From an uncultured Candidatus Melainabacteria bacterium (lineage in GTDB: Bacteria; Cyanobacteriota; Vampirovibrionia; Gastranaerophilales; Gastranaerophilaceae), in assembly GCA_934699705.1 (NCBI GenBank), contig CAKUXD010000030.1, forward strand, positions 1 through 22,632: 22,632 nucleotides of DNA, read 5' to 3'. Positions 15,511 to 22,575 of this stretch are shown here, in pieces; the first letter of the stretch is position 1, and each line of letters begins with the position of its first letter. The position numbers were made by a program, and so were the translations under genes. The notes below the pieces were generated by a model. The model had not been told where the DNA came from. It searched no databases and saw nothing but the letters and a program-made list of their open reading frames with translations.

Positions 15511-15999
15511 ATGACAGAACAAGATTATAAGTATTATTTAGATTTAGGGATACAAAAAACGAATGAAGGCAAATTTGAAGAAGCTCTTGATGCGTTAGAA
15601 AAATCTTTAGAACTCAAGCCAAATCATGCACTTACTCATTTTTCTAAAGGAATTGTTTATCACAATTTAAACCAACTTCGAGCAGCGTATGAAAATTATG
15701 CAAAAGCGATTGATAACAATGAGAATATGATTGACGCTTATTATAATAAAGCGCAAGCAATTCTTGCGTTTGAAAATCCAACAACAGAAGAATTACAGGA
15801 AGCAAAGACTGATTTAGAAAAAGCAGTTGAATTAGATGATAAATTTATTGATGCATATTACCATTTGGCAATTGTTAAAATGAAATTAGGTTTATATGAA
15901 AGTGCGGTAGTGTCTTTGGATAAGGTACTTCAACTACAACCAAACTCGCCATATTCAAAAGCATTAAAAAAACTTATTTTAACAAAGTATTTGAAGTAA
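15511..15999 (+). CDS. Tetratricopeptide repeat protein
   Basis: This 162-residue protein consists almost wholly of TPR helices. Repeats start near residues 4 (YYLDLGIQKTNEGKFEEALDAL), 38 (ALTHFSKGIVYHNLNQLRAA), 72 (IDAYYNKAQAIL, with an insert NPTTEELQEAK) and 115 (IDAYYHLAIVKMKLGLYES). TPRs form a right-handed superhelix that binds partner proteins. No enzymatic domain, signal peptide or membrane helix is present, so this is a cytosolic scaffold or adaptor of unknown partner. The start is supported by AAGGA about 6 bases before the ATG. It is transcribed away from the amidohydrolase. Confidence 0.9.
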   Translation: MTEQDYKYYLDLGIQKTNEGKFEEALDALEKSLELKPNHALTHFSKGIVYHNLNQLRAAYENYAKAIDNNENMIDAYYNKAQAILAFENPTTEELQEAKTDLEKAVELDDKFIDAYYHLAIVKMKLGLYESAVVSLDKVLQLQPNSPYSKALKKLILTKYLK

Positions 16000-16052
16000 T
16001 TATTTTATAAGTTGAAAATTTTAGTTAATTGATAATTTTTTTAACAAATCAC

Positions 16053-16081
16053 TTGTAAAACGCAATTAAATAGTTTATACT
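16053..16081 (+). promoter_or_regulatory. Promoter of the prepilin-like gene
   Basis: TTGTAA (16053-16058), a 17-base spacer and TATACT (16076-16081) precede the ATG at 16105 by about 24 bases. Confidence 0.6.
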
Positions 16082-16104
16082 AATAAAAAAATGAGGATAA
16101 TAGT

Positions 16105-17028
16105 ATGAAAAACATTGTTAATACTGAATTTCAGCGTGCGGGGGGGGTAAAACCTAGTAGTAATGCCACTTTCCCAGATTTAATAAGAAGATTTTTTGAG
16201 GGCATAAAAAAGAAGTGTTGTGAATTGTCGCTTGTGAATAGTGAATTGACAAATAATAAACAATCAAATTACAATAATGTCAACTCACAACTCACCACTC
16301 ACAACTCACTAGTGAAGGCGATAGCCTTCACATTAGCTGAAACTCTAGTCGTAATGGGCATAATTGGCGTTGTCGCAGCACTTACTATTCCGAACTTAAA
16401 CCAATCAACAGGCGACAGAGAAAAAGTCGCAAAATTAAAGAAAATACATTCAAATTTAGAAGACGCCTTTGGTCGTGCAACTGCGGTTTATGGCCCAGCA
16501 GACGAATGGGAAACGCAATTTAAACAACGAGGTGGTATAAATTTTTATAATACTGAAGGTGCAAAATTTATAGCAGAACGTTTAATAGATTTTATGAAAG
16601 TTTCAAAAAACTGTGGTGAAGATAGTACACCTTGTTTTAAAGATAAACCACTAGATTTAGGCGGTGGGTCTTCTATTATATTCGGTTCGGGATATTATTT
16701 TATACTTGCAGATGGCACAAGTATTGGGATAGCGTATGACGGCGCAGGTGTTCATAAACTTTATATAGATATTGATGGTCCAAATAAAGGTTCTAATACC
16801 TTTGGTAAAGATCTCTTTCATTATTTTTCATACTCTCTTGTTAGAGAATCAGGTAATCTTTTTGTACCGAGCGGTAGTGATACTAATGATATATCTCAAT
16901 GTCTTAAAGGTAATAGTTGTTATACATGGTGGGTATTACAAACGGGTAATATGGATTATCTAAAAGCTAATAAAGGAGTTTGTCCGAATGGAACAACTCT
17001 TTCTTGGGAAAATACAAGTTGTAAGTAA
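16105..17028 (+). CDS. Type IV prepilin-like protein with long leader
   Basis: This 307-residue protein has an internal type III signal: KAIA (71-74), then FTLAE with E79 at mature position 5, then the hydrophobic helix LVVMGIIGVVAALTIP. Prepilin peptidase should cut between A74 and F75, leaving about 233 residues. The +1 Phe is typical, but the -1 Ala replaces the usual Gly. The C-terminal domain has six cysteines in pairs (NCGEDSTPC, QCLKGNSC, VCPNGTT and the final SC), suggesting disulfides outside the cytoplasm. The leader is unusually long, and about residues 39-68 are encoded by an inverted pair of a 31-base dispersed repeat. GAGGA lies 7 bases before the ATG. Whether it is a pilin, a minor pilin or a type II secretion pseudopilin is unclear: no other pilus genes are present. 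Confidence 0.85.
   Translation: MKNIVNTEFQRAGGVKPSSNATFPDLIRRFFEGIKKKCCELSLVNSELTNNKQSNYNNVNSQLTTHNSLVKAIAFTLAETLVVMGIIGVVAALTIPNLNQSTGDREKVAKLKKIHSNLEDAFGRATAVYGPADEWETQFKQRGGINFYNTEGAKFIAERLIDFMKVSKNCGEDSTPCFKDKPLDLGGGSSIIFGSGYYFILADGTSIGIAYDGAGVHKLYIDIDGPNKGSNTFGKDLFHYFSYSLVRESGNLFVPSGSDTNDISQCLKGNSCYTWWVLQTGNMDYLKANKGVCPNGTTLSWENTSCK
16220..16309. repeat. Inverted pair of 31-base repeats inside the prepilin leader
   Basis: The unit GTGAATTGTCGCTTGTGAAT... at 16220-16250 and its inverted relative at 16279-16309 flank 28 AT-rich bases. Seventeen bases of the second (16279-16295) recur in reverse complement at 22435-22451. The whole 31-base unit recurs at 22421-22451. The repeat is read in frame as SLVNSELTNN and NVNSQLTTHNSL. 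Confidence 0.8.
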
Positions 17029-17064
17029 ATAAACTGCAAACAATTTTTGTAAACTGAATATTGC

Positions 17065-17097
17065 AATAAGGGTTAAATTAATAATTTAACCCTTATT
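17065..17097. terminator. Bidirectional terminator between the prepilin gene and the tail operon
   Basis: A perfect 15-bp stem (17065-17079 with 17083-17097) with a 3-base loop is followed by a T-run on the plus strand. It lies 37 bases after the prepilin stop and 12 bases beyond the end of the convergent operon. Confidence 0.88.
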
Positions 17098-17108
17098 TTT
17101 TTATTTTA

Positions 17109-17426
17109 TTATAATTCAGCCATCACCTGCCTTAATTCTGCAACTTGTTCGTTATAAAATTCTAACCAAGATTGAGTTGGCGTCTTCATTGAAGGTTCGC
17201 AAACTGCACGAATTCTTTTTTTATCAAGTTCTTCAATTTGTATTTGAAGTTCCTGTTTTTTTTGTTGTTTTTCTTCTTCTTTTATTTCTTCAGGTGTTTT
17301 GCCCCAAGCCTCAAGAGCATCGTTTGTTTCTTCAATTTCATAACCCAAGTTGTGGTTATATTGAACAATAAAATCCATTCTTTGATTTTCTGTATAAGGT
17401 TTATTTAATTGTGCTTTTATTTCCAT
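17109..17426 (-). CDS. Small phage-tail-associated protein (assembly-type accessory)
   Basis: This 105-residue protein lies directly downstream of the tail-fibre-like gene with a 10-base gap. The middle (about 45-70) is a charged coiled coil (TPEEIKEEEKQQKKQELQIQ). The end, KKRIRAVCEPSMKTPTQSWL then EFYNEQVAELRQVMAEL, resembles short proteins often found beside tail fibres in phages. A chaperone or assembly function is plausible by position only. The start at 17426 is set by AAGGAG 6 bases upstream; a longer frame from 17465 would overlap the previous gene. No signal peptide or membrane helix is present. Confidence 0.65.
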   Translation of the reverse strand: MEIKAQLNKPYTENQRMDFIVQYNHNLGYEIEETNDALEAWGKTPEEIKEEEKQQKKQELQIQIEELDKKRIRAVCEPSMKTPTQSWLEFYNEQVAELRQVMAEL

Positions 17427-17436
17427 TTTTATCTCC

Positions 17437-18432
17437 TTAATATTGTCCGTCTGCAAGATAGCCACAAGCTAAAATTGATGATGCGCCAGCCGTTGCAGAA
17501 TATTTTGCTATCGTAATAGAGGAACTAGTTATCGCTGTAACAAACATGTTTCTTTGTGCTGCTGGTGCCATAGTAAAACCAGCACAATATGCATAATTTG
17601 TATCCTTGAAAGTTTTTAGAAAAGTAAATGTCCCAGGTACATTTATGTATCCCCATTGTTCACAATATCCGTCAGAATAAACTCGATAACCACTAGTTCC
17701 GTTTTGATATGTTTCTATTATTTGCGCGCTACTTGTATGATTTACAACCGTAACCATTTTGGATTTATACGGATTTGTTGAAACCGACTCAATTTGAGAA
17801 GCTTTTATAATAACTTTTCCGATAAATATTTTTTCAAACAAAACTTTTTCTGTTCCGTTGAATTGTTTGATTTTATTAGGATAAACAGAGGTATCAACCC
17901 AAATATCATTTATAACCATAGTCGGCTCTTTTGGCTGAATATAAATTTTATTCGCAAGTGCAGTAATTTCGCCGTCTTTGTTAACAAAAATATTGTAAGT
18001 TCCATCAACATAACCGCTTAAACTAAAAGCCTCAACAGAAGTGATTTCAACCGAAGCTCCTTGAATATTTCCAAGCAAATTTGGATAACTTCCACCGACT
18101 AAAAAACTTAAATTCATGCCTGAAAAATCTATTAAATAGGCTTTTCCGTCTTCATTAACATTTCCGTTTAAAGCAAATAAACATAAATCATTTTTTTCTA
18201 TTTCTGAAAATAAATTTGATTTTGTGTCTTCAATAATTTTTTCGATTTGTTTTTTAGTTGTAGCCTGATTATCTTCAATCGCAGGTGCAACAAAAAAAGG
18301 TTGAGTTACATCTCCTGTTTTTGTTGCTTTTGTGTTTAACTCATTTTGAATTGAAGTAAAATTTTCATTTACTTCCTGTGCTTTTGCCTTCGTTCCAGGA
18401 ATGAAAGTATTTGGCACTATAAAATTGCTCAT
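17437..18432 (-). CDS. Phage tail-fibre-like protein
   Basis: This 331-residue protein opens with a segment typical of phage tail fibres and short tail proteins (TFIPGTKAKAQEVNENF, residues 9-25). It continues with a beta-rich middle and ends in a receptor-binding-type segment around 247-260 (GYRVYSDGYCEQWG), where many fibres have N-G-x-x-x-QWG. It would be a trimeric fibre or needle tip that contacts a surface. No capsid, terminase, sheath or lysis genes are in the window, so it is either a prophage remnant, part of a tailocin or contractile device encoded elsewhere, or a domesticated adhesin. AAGGA lies 5 bases before the ATG, within a hairpin loop (18430-18455). The promoter is at 18481-18509. 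Confidence 0.75.
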   Translation of the reverse strand: MSNFIVPNTFIPGTKAKAQEVNENFTSIQNELNTKATKTGDVTQPFFVAPAIEDNQATTKKQIEKIIEDTKSNLFSEIEKNDLCLFALNGNVNEDGKAYLIDFSGMNLSFLVGGSYPNLLGNIQGASVEITSVEAFSLSGYVDGTYNIFVNKDGEITALANKIYIQPKEPTMVINDIWVDTSVYPNKIKQFNGTEKVLFEKIFIGKVIIKASQIESVSTNPYKSKMVTVVNHTSSAQIIETYQNGTSGYRVYSDGYCEQWGYINVPGTFTFLKTFKDTNYAYCAGFTMAPAAQRNMFVTAITSSSITIAKYSATAGASSILACGYLADGQY

Positions 18433-18455
18433 AAATTTCCTTTCTAAAATTTATG
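18430..18455 (-). promoter_or_regulatory. Start-codon hairpin with the ribosome binding site in its loop
   Basis: In the tail-gene mRNA, CATAAATTT (18455-18447) pairs perfectly with AAATTTATG (18438-18430). The stem includes the start codon and the 8-base loop holds AGAAAGG, the Shine-Dalgarno sequence. It could limit translation, or could be a DNA operator, since it is a symmetric 9-bp inverted repeat. Confidence 0.55.
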
Positions 18456-18480
18456 AACCATATAATTGGGGCGCTATAAA

Positions 18481-18509
18481 ATTAGACCATTTTTTTTATG
18501 AATTGTCAA
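18481..18509 (-). promoter_or_regulatory. Strong promoter of the tail-protein operon
   Basis: On the minus strand a perfect TTGACA (18509-18504), 17 bases and TCTAAT (18486-18481) lie about 50 bases before the start codon. Confidence 0.75.
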
Positions 18510-18526
18510 ATTTTTGAAGGTTTTAT

Positions 18527-18555
18527 TTGTATTCAACAAAATTTTAAGTTAAAAT
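18527..18555 (+). promoter_or_regulatory. Promoter of the alcohol dehydrogenase gene
   Basis: TTGTAT (18527-18532), 17 bases and TAAAAT (18550-18555) lie 25 bases before the ATG at 18581. It is divergent from the tail-operon promoter, with the two -35 boxes 17 bases apart. Confidence 0.6.
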
Positions 18556-18580
18556 TATCTCATCAAAAGAAAGGAAAATT

Positions 18581-19549
18581 ATGAAAGCAGTCGTTTTTGA
18601 TGACGGATTAAAACTGGATAATAACTACGCAAAACCAGTTCCACAAAAAGGAGAAGCGCTTATAAAGGTTTCTATGGCTGGAATTTGCAATACAGATTAT
18701 GAAATTACAAAAGGCTACATGGGCTATGTTGGCGTTTTAGGACACGAATTTGTTGGCGTGGTTGAAGACGTAAATGGCGAAGATAAAAGTCTTGTAGGCA
18801 AAAGGGTTGTCGCAGAAATCAGCTATGGTTGCCATAAACCAGATTGTGAATGGTGCAATCAAGGACTTGTAAGACATTGTCCAGATAGGCATACAATCGG
18901 AATTTGGCGTAAAGACGGTTGTTTTGCAGAATATATAACACTTCCAACCGAAATTTTATTTGAAGTGCCAGATAATGTTTCTGATGAGCAGGTTGTATTT
19001 GTTGAACCACTTGCAGCGGCTTGTGAAATTTTAGAACAATTACATATTCAACCTGTTCAAAAAGTTATTGTGCAAGGCGATGGAAAATTAGGATTAACAA
19101 CGGCTTTAGCTTTAAATGCGTTTAATTATGATGTAACTTTAGTTGGAAAACATCAAAATAAACTTGATATTGCAAACGCTCAAGGGGTTAAAATAGTTTT
19201 ATTAAAAGATTTGGAAGTAAAACCAGAATGGGATATTGTCGTTGAAGCAACAGGTTCAATTTCAGGATTTGAAAACGCTATGGCATTAACTAAGCCAAGA
19301 GGTGTTTTGGTTTTAAAAAGTACAGTTGCAGGAAGTAAAGAAATTAATCTTGCGCCAGTTGTAATTAATGAAATTACAGTTCTTGGCTCTCGTTGCGGTC
19401 AATTTAAACCAGCTTTAAGATTGCTAGAAAACAATAAAATTGACTTTAAACCACTTATTTCTGGTATTTACAATGTTAATGATGCGATTGAAGCCTTTGA
19501 AAAAAATAAAGAAAAAGATTCTTTAAAAGTTTTACTAAAATTTGATTAA
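18581..19549 (+). CDS. Zinc-dependent medium-chain alcohol dehydrogenase
   Basis: This 322-residue oxidoreductase should interconvert an alcohol or polyol and its carbonyl with NAD(P)H. The catalytic zinc site is visible: C36 in GICNTDYE, H55-E56 in LGHEFVG and E142 in VEPLAAACE. A structural zinc site is formed by four cysteines in CHKPDCEWC...C (84, 89, 92, 100). The Rossmann turn is GDGKLG (166-171). The cofactor preference cannot be settled. The substrate is unknown; threonine/sorbitol-dehydrogenase-like and BchC-like relatives share this layout, and the protein is slightly short for the family. AAGGA lies 5 bases before the ATG. The LptF/G-like gene follows after 27 bases but may have its own promoter. 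Confidence 0.9.
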   Translation: MKAVVFDDGLKLDNNYAKPVPQKGEALIKVSMAGICNTDYEITKGYMGYVGVLGHEFVGVVEDVNGEDKSLVGKRVVAEISYGCHKPDCEWCNQGLVRHCPDRHTIGIWRKDGCFAEYITLPTEILFEVPDNVSDEQVVFVEPLAAACEILEQLHIQPVQKVIVQGDGKLGLTTALALNAFNYDVTLVGKHQNKLDIANAQGVKIVLLKDLEVKPEWDIVVEATGSISGFENAMALTKPRGVLVLKSTVAGSKEINLAPVVINEITVLGSRCGQFKPALRLLENNKIDFKPLISGIYNVNDAIEAFEKNKEKDSLKVLLKFD

Positions 19550-19570
19550 TGAGTATATTTAATTTAAAAT
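19543..19570 (+). promoter_or_regulatory. Candidate promoter of the LptF/G-like gene, giving a leaderless start
   Basis: TTGATT (19543-19548), 16 bases and TAAAAT (19565-19570) overlap the end of the preceding gene. The -10 box ends 6 bases before the ATG at 19577 and no Shine-Dalgarno sequence is present. Confidence 0.4.
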
Positions 19571-19576
19571 AAATTT

Positions 19577-20698
19577 ATGCGAAAAATAATAAGATTATAT
19601 AAAAAACTAAGATTACTAGACAAATACATCTTAAAACAAGTTATAGAAATGTTTTTGATGGGCGTATTTGTTTTTACAGCTATTATTTTCGCATCAGATA
19701 CGTTCATTACATTGATTAAACAAATTTCGATGTACGGAATTCCGTTCAAAGTGGCGTTAATTATGATTATTTTGAACTTACCGTCAGTATTTGTAATGAC
19801 AATTCCTATGGGTGTCTTACTTTCAACAGTAATGACGCTTAACAGGTTAAGTTTATCCTCAGAAATAACAGTAATGCGCTCTTGCGGTATTGGTTTAAAC
19901 CGTATAGCAAAGCCAATATTTGTGTTTGCAATTGTAATGTCATTAGCGAGCTTTTTTATAAATGAAACAATTGTTCCAATAGCGACAAAACAATCTAAAG
20001 ACCTTGCTTTATGGGCATTTGGGCAAAAAAATATTCCTAATGGAAAACAAAATTTCATTTTTAAAGAAACCTCTGACGGCGGGTTAAAAAGATTGTTTTA
20101 TGTTGGTCATTGTACAGACAAAACACTATATAACATAACCGTTTTAGACGTTTCAAAACCTGATATGATTCAAGTTCTTCAATCAAGAGTTGGTTCAACC
20201 TCTCCTGAGGGTTGGGAATTCAACAAAGGTGCTATTTATACAGTTTCTGACAACGGAAATGTTTTAAATACAACCTTCTTTGAACATTCTGTTGCCCAAT
20301 TTGGTATGGATTTGACAAGAGAACTTGAAAAGAATGTTGCGAAAGAACAAAATTTTACACAATTGGTTAAATATTTGTCAACAAATAAAACCTTGGAGAA
20401 AAAGACGTTAGATGATTTACACATTCAATTACATGACAAGATTGCATTACCAATTACAACGATTGTTTTTGTTTTAATCGGCGTACCTCTTGCAATAACT
20501 CCACCAAGGGTACGTTACAACCGCGGATTTTTATTCAGTATTTTAATTATATTTTTCTATTATTTAATAAGAGCTTTGTCTATTTCATTTGGTGAAGCCG
20601 GTACATTAGCGCCACTATTGGCAGCTTGGCTACCAAATATTATTCTTACTCTTTGTGGTTCTTATTTGTACTACAAGAAAGTTTACACAATCACATAA
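19577..20698 (+). CDS. LptF/LptG (YjgP/YjgQ) family permease
   Basis: This 373-residue inner-membrane protein belongs to the permease family that, with the LptB ATPase, extracts lipopolysaccharide for export to the outer membrane. The start LLDKYILKQVIEMFLMGV and the arrangement fit the family: three helices (about 22-40, 57-85, 112-130), a periplasmic beta-rich domain (about 140-285) and three C-terminal helices (about 288-307, 316-336, 344-366). Conserved-looking segments are LPSVFVMTIPMGVLLS and VFVLIGVPLAITPPR. Many organisms have two paralogues (LptF and LptG) and I cannot tell which this is. No other Lpt gene is nearby. There is no ribosome binding site before the ATG. It supports an LPS-containing envelope. 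Confidence 0.9.
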   Translation: MRKIIRLYKKLRLLDKYILKQVIEMFLMGVFVFTAIIFASDTFITLIKQISMYGIPFKVALIMIILNLPSVFVMTIPMGVLLSTVMTLNRLSLSSEITVMRSCGIGLNRIAKPIFVFAIVMSLASFFINETIVPIATKQSKDLALWAFGQKNIPNGKQNFIFKETSDGGLKRLFYVGHCTDKTLYNITVLDVSKPDMIQVLQSRVGSTSPEGWEFNKGAIYTVSDNGNVLNTTFFEHSVAQFGMDLTRELEKNVAKEQNFTQLVKYLSTNKTLEKKTLDDLHIQLHDKIALPITTIVFVLIGVPLAITPPRVRYNRGFLFSILIIFFYYLIRALSISFGEAGTLAPLLAAWLPNIILTLCGSYLYYKKVYTIT

Positions 20699-20758
20699 TT
20701 AGGCAATTTTTCATGTTCACTTACTTTATACTACATGTGTGTAGATAAAGGAATTTTC

Positions 20759-22282
20759 ATGGAAATTGGCAAAATAAAGGTTACAATTCCAACCTTCAGA
20801 GCAAAAATAGATAATAATAAACCTTTAGCAAACTTAAATGAACCTATTCAAGATACTTTTGAGTCGTCTACGGATAAAAAATATAACTCATTAACTTATA
20901 GTGATATTTATGAAATGAGTCGTGATATTGGAGATAAAAAGTTCTCCAATAAAGTAAAAATGGCTATCTCAAAACTTCCAAGCAACGTATATCCAACAAA
21001 ATTTGCACAAAATAAATTTGAACCACTTAAAGAATTTTCTTTAATCTGTGCAAAAAGAGATATGAAAAACGCGGAAATAGATGTAAATTTCACAAAACCT
21101 ATTGGTGATATTTATTCTTTTGATGCAAAAACTACTGATATCATTTCTAAAACTCATCGCGAAGTCCAAGAAACAAACAACAATAAAGCTGCTATTGTGA
21201 TTACGCAAACAGAAGATTTTAGAACAAATACAATAGTAATTAAAAAAGAAACTTTTGATTATAAAAAAAACGAATTTATTTTAAATGAACAAACCGTTGT
21301 AAAAAATGATAAAAACGGCAAAATGCTTAGAAAAGAGATAATGACACCTTCTCAAATTAAAGGTATGTATGATATTACATATACTTATGCAAATGGTGCG
21401 ACAAAAGAGGTTGCAAAATCAACAATAGATGAAAAAACGGGCATAAAAACAATAAAAAAAGATATGAAATCTGAAGATGGTACAAGAACTCAATTTTTGT
21501 ATGAAGATGACCCACAAGGCAACAGAATTGTAGATTATAAAGTTACTGACAAAGACGGCAAAGTTTTAATGAAGAACTCTCAATCGTTTGAAGTTTTAGA
21601 TGAAAATCATTTTATATCATCTAAAAATCATAGAAAATATGAAATTAAAACAGAAGGTAAAACTTTATCAGTAAAAGATTTATTTACTCAAAAAGAAGCC
21701 TCAATTGATTTTAACAAAAAATGTTTATGGAGACGAAATACAGTTTTAGAGGCATTAAAAAGAGTTTCAGGAGATGAACTTTTTGAAACTGTTTACAACA
21801 TAAACCGTTTTCAAGGTCTAAAAGACTCCATGAATTCAAATTTTAGCCCAATATCAAAGAAAGTCAAGGTTGGTGATGACATGTTCGTATTTTTACATGA
21901 ATTAGGTCATGCCAAAGATCACCCAGCACAAAAAAGTTTATTTGGACTTCTTAAAGATAAAAAATACTCTGATAACAAAGATATTCAAATGACATACTTA
22001 AAAGAACGTGAAACATTCAACAAATATCACTCTGATGAAGAACGTGAACATGTTTCATATTTTACGCGAGCAAAAGGGCATTACAATGGAGCTTTAGGTG
22101 GGTTGATGGAAGTTGTTGCAGAGGCAAACGCTTTAACAAAAACATATACAAGTGAAAAAATTCAAAGTTTAAGTCCAAGAACTCAATATCTACAACAACA
22201 CTTTCCAAAAACGATTTCAGCAATTTGCAATGAAATGAATTTAAGTGATGAAATTGACGCAATAGAATTCTACGGCACGTAG
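20759..22282 (+). CDS. Putative zinc metallopeptidase (HELGH) of unknown target
   Basis: This 507-residue protein has a C-terminal catalytic-looking region: FVFLHELGHAKDH with H380, E381 and H384, and about 65 residues later MEVVAEANAL, where E451 or E455 could be the third zinc ligand as in gluzincins. Residues about 130-310 are repetitive and beta-rich (KNDKNGKMLRK, VTDKDGKVLMK, RKYEIKTEGK), like toxin or effector delivery modules. There is no signal peptide or membrane helix. The N-terminus carries TFRAK (12-16); I recall short F-[KRQ]-A motifs near the start of many proteins in related gut lineages, but this is a weak impression. The ATG at 20759 is preferred because AAGGA lies 6 bases upstream. 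A TATACT at 20727-20732 may be its -10 box. A secreted effector or a housekeeping peptidase are both possible. Confidence 0.7.
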   Translation: MEIGKIKVTIPTFRAKIDNNKPLANLNEPIQDTFESSTDKKYNSLTYSDIYEMSRDIGDKKFSNKVKMAISKLPSNVYPTKFAQNKFEPLKEFSLICAKRDMKNAEIDVNFTKPIGDIYSFDAKTTDIISKTHREVQETNNNKAAIVITQTEDFRTNTIVIKKETFDYKKNEFILNEQTVVKNDKNGKMLRKEIMTPSQIKGMYDITYTYANGATKEVAKSTIDEKTGIKTIKKDMKSEDGTRTQFLYEDDPQGNRIVDYKVTDKDGKVLMKNSQSFEVLDENHFISSKNHRKYEIKTEGKTLSVKDLFTQKEASIDFNKKCLWRRNTVLEALKRVSGDELFETVYNINRFQGLKDSMNSNFSPISKKVKVGDDMFVFLHELGHAKDHPAQKSLFGLLKDKKYSDNKDIQMTYLKERETFNKYHSDEEREHVSYFTRAKGHYNGALGGLMEVVAEANALTKTYTSEKIQSLSPRTQYLQQHFPKTISAICNEMNLSDEIDAIEFYGT

Positions 22283-22415
22283 TGGATTTTCGGTAGGGTG
22301 AAGTGAGTGCAACGAACGAAACCCGTCAGAGCAAATAGCCTTGTTTGAGCGCTAATTTGAGTGCAACGAAAATTAAAAGCGAAAATGCAAAGGCTATGCG
22401 TACCCGAATAATCCA
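22283..22415. repeat. Three-armed inverted-repeat element with twin GAGTGCAACGAA loops
   Basis: TGGATTTTCGGTA (22283-22295) pairs with TACCCGAATAATCCA (22401-22415) with two bulges. Inside, GGGT/ACCC (22296-22299, 22321-22324) forms arm one. ATAGCCTT/AAGGCTAT (22335-22342, 22390-22397), extended by CGCT-AATTT/AAATT-AAA-AGCG, forms arm two. Both arms end in loops containing the identical motif GAGTGCAACGAA (22305-22316 and 22359-22370). It begins right after the metallopeptidase stop, has no T-run, and does not look like an ordinary terminator. Confidence 0.65.
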
Positions 22416-22420
22416 AGACA

Positions 22421-22451
22421 GTGAATTGCAGTTTGTGAGTTGTGAGTTGAC
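22421..22451 (+). repeat. Intergenic copy of the 31-base repeat found in the prepilin leader
   Basis: It matches 16220-16250 at about 24 of 31 positions and shares 17 consecutive bases with the reverse complement of 16279-16295. A weaker inverted relative lies at 22587-22617. Nothing else is recognised between 22452 and 22575, which is AT-rich. Confidence 0.75.
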
Positions 22452-22575
22452 TGGTTTAGTTTAACAGTTTAACGGCTGAATGTTTGAATAGTTCTATTCT
22501 ACGTTATTACTGCAAAAGCAATTTTTTATTGAAAAAATACTTTATCATAATATAAAAAAAATATATAGTGATTTT

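Noticed and set aside
17109..18432. A complete prophage
   Set aside because: Only two tail-type genes are present; no integrase, capsid, terminase or lysis gene, and no flanking attachment repeats were seen.
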